NCBI GenBank assembly: GCA_964235675.1
Contig: CAXSEA010000015.1
Span: 1-27,432, forward strand
DNA from: CAXSEA01 sp964235675
Lineage (GTDB): Bacteria; Armatimonadota; Armatimonadia; Armatimonadales; Capsulimonadaceae
DNA: 27,432 nt
Direction: 5' to 3'
In this document: positions 24,027-27,432 of the stretch, piece after piece
Layout: each line of letters begins with the position of its first letter
How positions within the stretch are numbered: the first letter of the stretch is position 1
The notes under the pieces: generated by a model
What the model was told of the DNA's origin: nothing
The model's input: the letters and a program-made list of their open reading frames with translations, nothing else
Databases searched by the model: none
Position numbers and translations under genes: made by a program

Positions 24027-24998
24027 TTAAGCTGCCCGGCGCTGAGTGGCCAGCAGCTCGCCATGGTTTTTCGCCAGCCAAGCGGGCGGCGGAGGCGATG
24101 CATGCTGCTCCATCACCACCACCGTGCCGGTGGGGCCGGTGAGCAGCCACACCCGGTCGGCGCTGGTCAGCATTATTTTCATGCCGAAGCCCATCGAACC
24201 CGCCGTGGTGAAGCCTTTTTCCAAGGTGGCGCTCGGCAGATTCTCCAGCGCGATGCCTCGCCCGGTATCCGCCACCCGCACCATAACCTTGTCCGCCCCG
24301 TCCCAGGTGACCGTGCCCGTGCCGCCGCCGCCGTGCACCACCGCGTTCATCGCGCACTCGCTCGCGGCGGTAATCAGATCGTCGATGCGCTCCTGCGGCA
24401 GCCCGGCCTTTTTCGACGCTTCGGCGACCATTTTTCGGAACACGCCCAGATTGTCGCGCCGCAGCGCCAGCAGTCCGACTTGATCGGCGAAGTCGCCCGG
24501 CAGATGCGCCGTACTGTCCACCAGGTTGAGCTTGCCGTCGGTGACGTTCACCAAGACATCCCGAAAAAACGACTGCCGCTGCTCGCTGATGAGAGCGATC
24601 TCGCGCAGCAAACGCAGGTTGCGCTGCTGCAGCTCCACCGCCACCAGCACCGCGCCGCCGACCAGCGTAATAAACGCCAGCTCCGTAATTTCGGCGGGGA
24701 TAATACCGCCATGAGCGGCATGGCCCATCAGAAAAGCGTAAGTCGATACGAGCGACAGCGCCAAAGTAAGCGCGCCGCACCGCCATCCGCCCAGCAAGGC
24801 GGTCAGGACGACGGGAATGATAAACGCGATTCCAAAAGGGCGCAGGGTCTCGTCGTGCTGCGCGATCGCCATCGCCTGCTCGACGGCGTGCAAGGCGAGA
24901 GTGGTGAGCAGCACCAGCAGAGGGGAGGCGATGGCGCCGAGCAGCACGCGCCGCGACGACCACTGCGGAGAAAACAATTGCTTAGGTGGGTTTGCCAT
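24027..24998 (-). CDS. Membrane-anchored RsbW-like ATPase/kinase
   Basis: A 323-residue protein. Residues 18-125 hold about four membrane segments like the DUF4118/MASE sensor domains of kinases. A linker helix (122-150) follows, then an HATPase_c_2 domain with N-box SECAMNAVVHG (Glu214, Asn218), G1 box VADTGRGI (Asp244) and G2 region FTTAGSMGFGMKIM (263-276). No His-containing DHp helix is present, so it is not a classic histidine kinase but resembles RsbW/SpoIIAB serine kinases or anti-sigma factors. With the adjacent SpoIIE-type phosphatase it makes a kinase/phosphatase pair for partner switching. Start ATG 24998 has no ribosome site that I can identify. Neither a STAS protein nor a sigma factor is encoded nearby. 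Confidence 0.88.
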   Translation of the reverse strand: MANPPKQLFSPQWSSRRVLLGAIASPLLVLLTTLALHAVEQAMAIAQHDETLRPFGIAFIIPVVLTALLGGWRCGALTLALSLVSTYAFLMGHAAHGGIIPAEITELAFITLVGGAVLVAVELQQRNLRLLREIALISEQRQSFFRDVLVNVTDGKLNLVDSTAHLPGDFADQVGLLALRRDNLGVFRKMVAEASKKAGLPQERIDDLITAASECAMNAVVHGGGGTGTVTWDGADKVMVRVADTGRGIALENLPSATLEKGFTTAGSMGFGMKIMLTSADRVWLLTGPTGTVVVMEQHASPPPPAWLAKNHGELLATQRRAA

Positions 24999-25182
24999 GA
25001 AATAAGTACGCGCAACACGCGACGGCAGGGCTATTTTACCAGCTTAAACTATTCTAAAGACGTGCGCCCTCTTACTGGTTATCGGAAGAATTTGGGTAAA
25101 CGCGCAGCAGGCAAAACGGCAAGCAACTGACGCGGCTTCCCGCTGAAGCTAAAATCCCGCCAGTATTTTCGGAGACAATTCG

Positions 25183-26547
25183 ATGACGGACACCCAAACA
25201 CCAAATTTTGACAAGGCTGAAGCGCCGAGTGGCCGGCTTGATGTATCGGCCGAAAGCGCCCCCGCGTCTTACAACGGCGCGGAGCTGTCGCGGCGCGCTT
25301 TTCTGCGCACCGCCGGGACCGCCGCCCTAGCGACCGCCGCTATCGCCGGAGTCGCGGCCCACGCGAGCGCCGCGCCGTCGCCCGACCCGAACGAGGCCAA
25401 GGCGCGCCTAGATCATTCCAACAGCAACTTCGGTCCCACCAACGAGCCTATTGCTCAGGAAAATCCCGAATCGGAGGTGACCGAGCCGACCGACGCCGGC
25501 GACGTGCCCGTGTTCTGGTACTCGATGGATATCGCCAAAAAGCGCATCTCCGAGGGTGGCTGGGCGCGTCAGGTAAACGTCAAGGATTTGGAAATCTCCA
25601 CTACGCTGGCGGGAGTCAACATGCGCCTGGAAGCGGGCGCGTACCGCGAGCTGCACTGGCATGCGGCGGGCGAATGGTCGATCATGCTGAACGGCAACGC
25701 CCGCCTGACCGCGATGGACAACCAGGGCAAATCCTACGTCAAGGACATCACCAAAAACGATCTGTGGTTTTTCCCGGCGGGCGTGCCGCACTCGATCCAA
25801 GGCATCGGCCCCGACGGCTGCGAGTTCCTGCTGGTCTTCGACGACGGATCCTTCTCTGAGTTCGAGACCACGCTCATCACCGACTGGCTGGCGCACACGC
25901 CGCGCGAAGTGGTCTCGAAAAATTGGGCCGGAGCTCCCGAATCCGCTCTGGAGCCGCTCCCGACGCACGAGCTCTACATCTTCCCCGGCACTCTTCCCAC
26001 TCAGTCCGCCGAACAGGAAGCCCAAGCCTCGGCGGGGGCAAACGGCGTCTCGCCCGTCGCCTTCGATTTCCCGATGCACACGATGAAGCCTACGCACGAA
26101 TCCGCTTCCGGCAGCGTGCGCATTGTCGATACCAAGCTGTTTCCGGTCTCCACCACGGTGACTGCAGCTTATGTGATCGTCAAGCCCGGCGGCATGCGCG
26201 AGCTGCACTGGCACCAGAACGCCGACGAGTGGCAATACTTTATCCAGGGCCAGGCGCGCCAGACCCTGTTCGACAACGGCAACAAAGCCCGCACCATGAA
26301 CTTCCGCGCCAACGACGTCGGCTATATCCCGAAAACCCTGCCGCACTACATCGAAAACATCGGCACCGAAGACTTAATCTTCCTAGAGATGTTCAAAACC
26401 GACACTTACATGGACGTCAGCCTCAACAACTGGATCCGCCACACCCCCGAGCGCGTGATTCTAGACCATCTAAAGATTAGCCGGGAGACTCTGGCGACTG
26501 TTCCGGCGGAAGAATTAGTGGTCGTGCCTGGACCGAAAGTATCATAA
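25183..26547 (+). CDS. Tat-exported bicupin, oxalate decarboxylase-like
   Basis: 454 residues. The Tat signal (SRRAFLRTAG, 36-45, then an Ala-rich core to about residue 63) follows a 35-residue lead. Two cupin domains carry full Mn sites: His158, His160, Glu164 and His203 (HxHxxxE, PHSI), and His342, His344, Glu349 and His388 (HxHxxxxE, PHYI). This is the exact spacing known for oxalate decarboxylase, which turns oxalate into formate and CO2. The lid loop that holds the catalytic Glu reads SEFET (225-229) against SENST in the Bacillus enzyme: Glu226 is kept, but the flanking residues differ. GGAGA precedes ATG 25183 at 7 nt. Oxalate oxidase activity is an alternative because lid changes influence that choice. 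Confidence 0.92.
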   Translation: MTDTQTPNFDKAEAPSGRLDVSAESAPASYNGAELSRRAFLRTAGTAALATAAIAGVAAHASAAPSPDPNEAKARLDHSNSNFGPTNEPIAQENPESEVTEPTDAGDVPVFWYSMDIAKKRISEGGWARQVNVKDLEISTTLAGVNMRLEAGAYRELHWHAAGEWSIMLNGNARLTAMDNQGKSYVKDITKNDLWFFPAGVPHSIQGIGPDGCEFLLVFDDGSFSEFETTLITDWLAHTPREVVSKNWAGAPESALEPLPTHELYIFPGTLPTQSAEQEAQASAGANGVSPVAFDFPMHTMKPTHESASGSVRIVDTKLFPVSTTVTAAYVIVKPGGMRELHWHQNADEWQYFIQGQARQTLFDNGNKARTMNFRANDVGYIPKTLPHYIENIGTEDLIFLEMFKTDTYMDVSLNNWIRHTPERVILDHLKISRETLATVPAEELVVVPGPKVS

Positions 26548-26550
26548 ACC

Positions 26551-26961
26551 ATGGACGAAAAATACTATTCCGACCCAGCCCTACGTCAGCGGCTGAAAGA
26601 CGAGATTCAAGCCGGGGACAAAGGCGGGCATCCCGGCCAGTGGAGCGCGCGGAAATCACAGCTCCTGGCGCACGAGTACGAGAAAGCGGGCGGCCAGTAC
26701 CTCGGGCCGAAGTCCGAGGACGCCAAGCATCTCGACGAATGGACCAAAGAGGACTGGCACACCAAAGACGGCGAAAAAGCGCAGAAAGCCGACGGCAGCA
26801 CGGCCCGCTATCTGCCCGACGAAGCCTGGGATAAGCTTACTCCCGCGCAGCAAAAAGCCACCGACGACAAAAAGCGCGCCCACTCCAAGCAGGGCGAGCA
26901 GTACGTCGAAAATACCGAAGCGGCGAAGCACGCGCGCAGCGAGGCGACGGAAAAAAAGTAG
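26551..26961 (+). CDS. Small hydrophilic DUF5872-like protein
   Basis: 136 residues, extremely rich in Lys, Glu, Asp and Ala, with no membrane segment. The N-terminal block (LRQRLKDEIQAGDKGGHPGQ then WSARKSQLLAHEYEKAGG) resembles the conserved core I recall from DUF5872 proteins, whose function is unknown; the C-terminal half is low-complexity and probably disordered. ATG 26551 lies 3 nt after the stop of the cupin gene with a poor ribosome site, so it is likely to be translationally coupled to it. It is not an obvious enzyme and may be a stress-type or nucleic-acid-binding protein. A strong hairpin follows. Confidence 0.8.
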   Translation: MDEKYYSDPALRQRLKDEIQAGDKGGHPGQWSARKSQLLAHEYEKAGGQYLGPKSEDAKHLDEWTKEDWHTKDGEKAQKADGSTARYLPDEAWDKLTPAQQKATDDKKRAHSKQGEQYVENTEAAKHARSEATEKK

Positions 26962-26982
26962 TCCAATTATCCCGCAGGCCGT

Positions 26983-27030
26983 AATGCGAAAGACTCCCGC
27001 TCTTTTACTGAGCCAGGAGTCTTTCGCATT
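26983..27030. terminator. Bidirectional terminator-like hairpin
   Basis: A perfect 15-bp inverted repeat (26983-26997 with 27016-27030) around an 18-nt loop that itself contains GCTC/GAGC. It lies between two convergent genes (plus-strand end 26961, minus-strand end 27059), as expected for a shared terminator, although no long T run flanks it. Confidence 0.65.
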
Positions 27031-27058
27031 TACATCGCCTAAAGCAGGGTTCGCAAAG

Positions 27059-27432
27059 CTACCGAATAGCGGTCGGCTGCCAGGTGGTGTCGGGCACCTG
27101 CGTGCTGATGCCGCCGTACTGCGTCACGGTGGTGCCATTCAGCAGCCAGCGTGACTCGATCCCTGAGTTCGCGTTCCACCAGATCAGGTCAGGATGACCA
27201 TCACCGTTGGTGTCCTCGCTGCCTTGCAGATGCCAGGTGGTGTCGTTTACCTGAGCGAAGTCGGCGTTGTAGCTCAGTACCTGCTGAGCGCCTAAGTTGC
27301 AGCCCCACCACGACACCTCGCCCGTCTGGCTGTTCCAGAACAGAAGGTCGGAGTGGCCGTCGCCATCGAGGTCCGGCGCGCCCACGCACTGCCAGCCGCT
27401 GCCCGCGCCCACCGAGCCGAGCGTGCCGCCGT
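27059..27432 (-). CDS. FG-GAP/VCBS repeat protein, C-terminal part (5' end outside window)
   Basis: The frame is open to the window edge, so only the last ~124 codons are seen. Two VCBS/FG-GAP-type repeats carry the calcium-binding signature: DLDGDGHSDLLFWN and DTNGDGHPDLIWWN, each followed by a Trp-rich beta segment. Such repeats form beta-propeller blades in secreted or surface proteins. GTG 27412 is an internal codon and should not be taken as the start, because the frame continues upstream with the same composition. Stop TAG is at 27059-27061. The full domain layout and export signal are outside the window. Confidence 0.85.
   Translation of the reverse strand, partial: GGTLGSVGAGSGWQCVGAPDLDGDGHSDLLFWNSQTGEVSWWGCNLGAQQVLSYNADFAQVNDTTWHLQGSEDTNGDGHPDLIWWNANSGIESRWLLNGTTVTQYGGISTQVPDTTWQPTAIR

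Noticed and set aside
23856..25130. 424-residue plus-strand frame across the RsbW-like gene
   Set aside because: Antisense to a gene with clear ATPase motifs; composition rich in Arg/His/Gln typical of a shadow frame.

Overview
The window is a GC-rich bacterial chromosome segment with no rRNA, tRNA, integrase or transposase that I can see. Organism: a free-living bacterium with many Tat-exported proteins, OmpR-type two-component signalling, RsbU/RsbW-type signalling and FG-GAP/VCBS surface proteins. An Armatimonadota-like organism (Capsulimonas group) would fit, but that is an impression from gene types and not proof.

Layout. 1-1041: a strong nested hairpin, then a minus-strand ferritin-like DUF892 gene interrupted by an in-frame TAG, then an empty leader region. 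1042-4726 (+): a large Tat-exported metzincin-type metalloprotease and pyroglutamyl-peptidase I. 4727-5067: palindromic repeats and a good sigma-70-type promoter. 5068-6897 (+): two tandem, paralogous 'membrane protein + winged-helix regulator' pairs joined by ATGA overlaps. The first regulator is a decayed remnant and the second intact; a truncated Tat-signal ORF follows. 6892-14898 (-): a small membrane protein, a lone ABC ATPase, an ABC exporter, and a type III restriction-modification system (res, mod). Two nearly identical 150-160 bp inverted-repeat elements sit exactly between stop and start codons of adjacent genes here. 14962-15274 holds a related element expanded by three 82-bp tandem units. 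15571-16471 (-): a hicA-hicB toxin-antitoxin pair with a third, overlapping unknown gene. 16542-20384: a sensor kinase/response regulator pair divergent from a secreted Gly-rich protein with four LTxxQ-like motifs, an arrangement like CpxRA/CpxP. 20495-24998 (-): a small helical protein, a PAS/SpoIIE phosphatase with an AhpD-like CxxCH N-terminus, and a membrane-anchored RsbW-like ATPase. 25183-26961 (+): a Tat-exported bicupin oxalate decarboxylase and a small Lys/Glu-rich protein. 27059-27432 (-): the C-terminal end of an FG-GAP/VCBS repeat protein running off the window.

How the genes work together. The res/mod pair and hicAB form a small defence/stability block bounded by repeats. The kinase, regulator and LTxxQ protein look like an envelope-stress circuit. 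The SpoIIE phosphatase and RsbW-like ATPase look like a partner-switching module whose anti-anti-sigma protein and sigma factor lie elsewhere. The most unusual items are the AhpD-PAS4-SpoIIE fusion, the repeat family whose ends supply Shine-Dalgarno-like sequences, the Cpx-like locus with matching Gly/Pro-rich segments in sensor and secreted protein, and the half-decayed duplicated membrane/regulator module.
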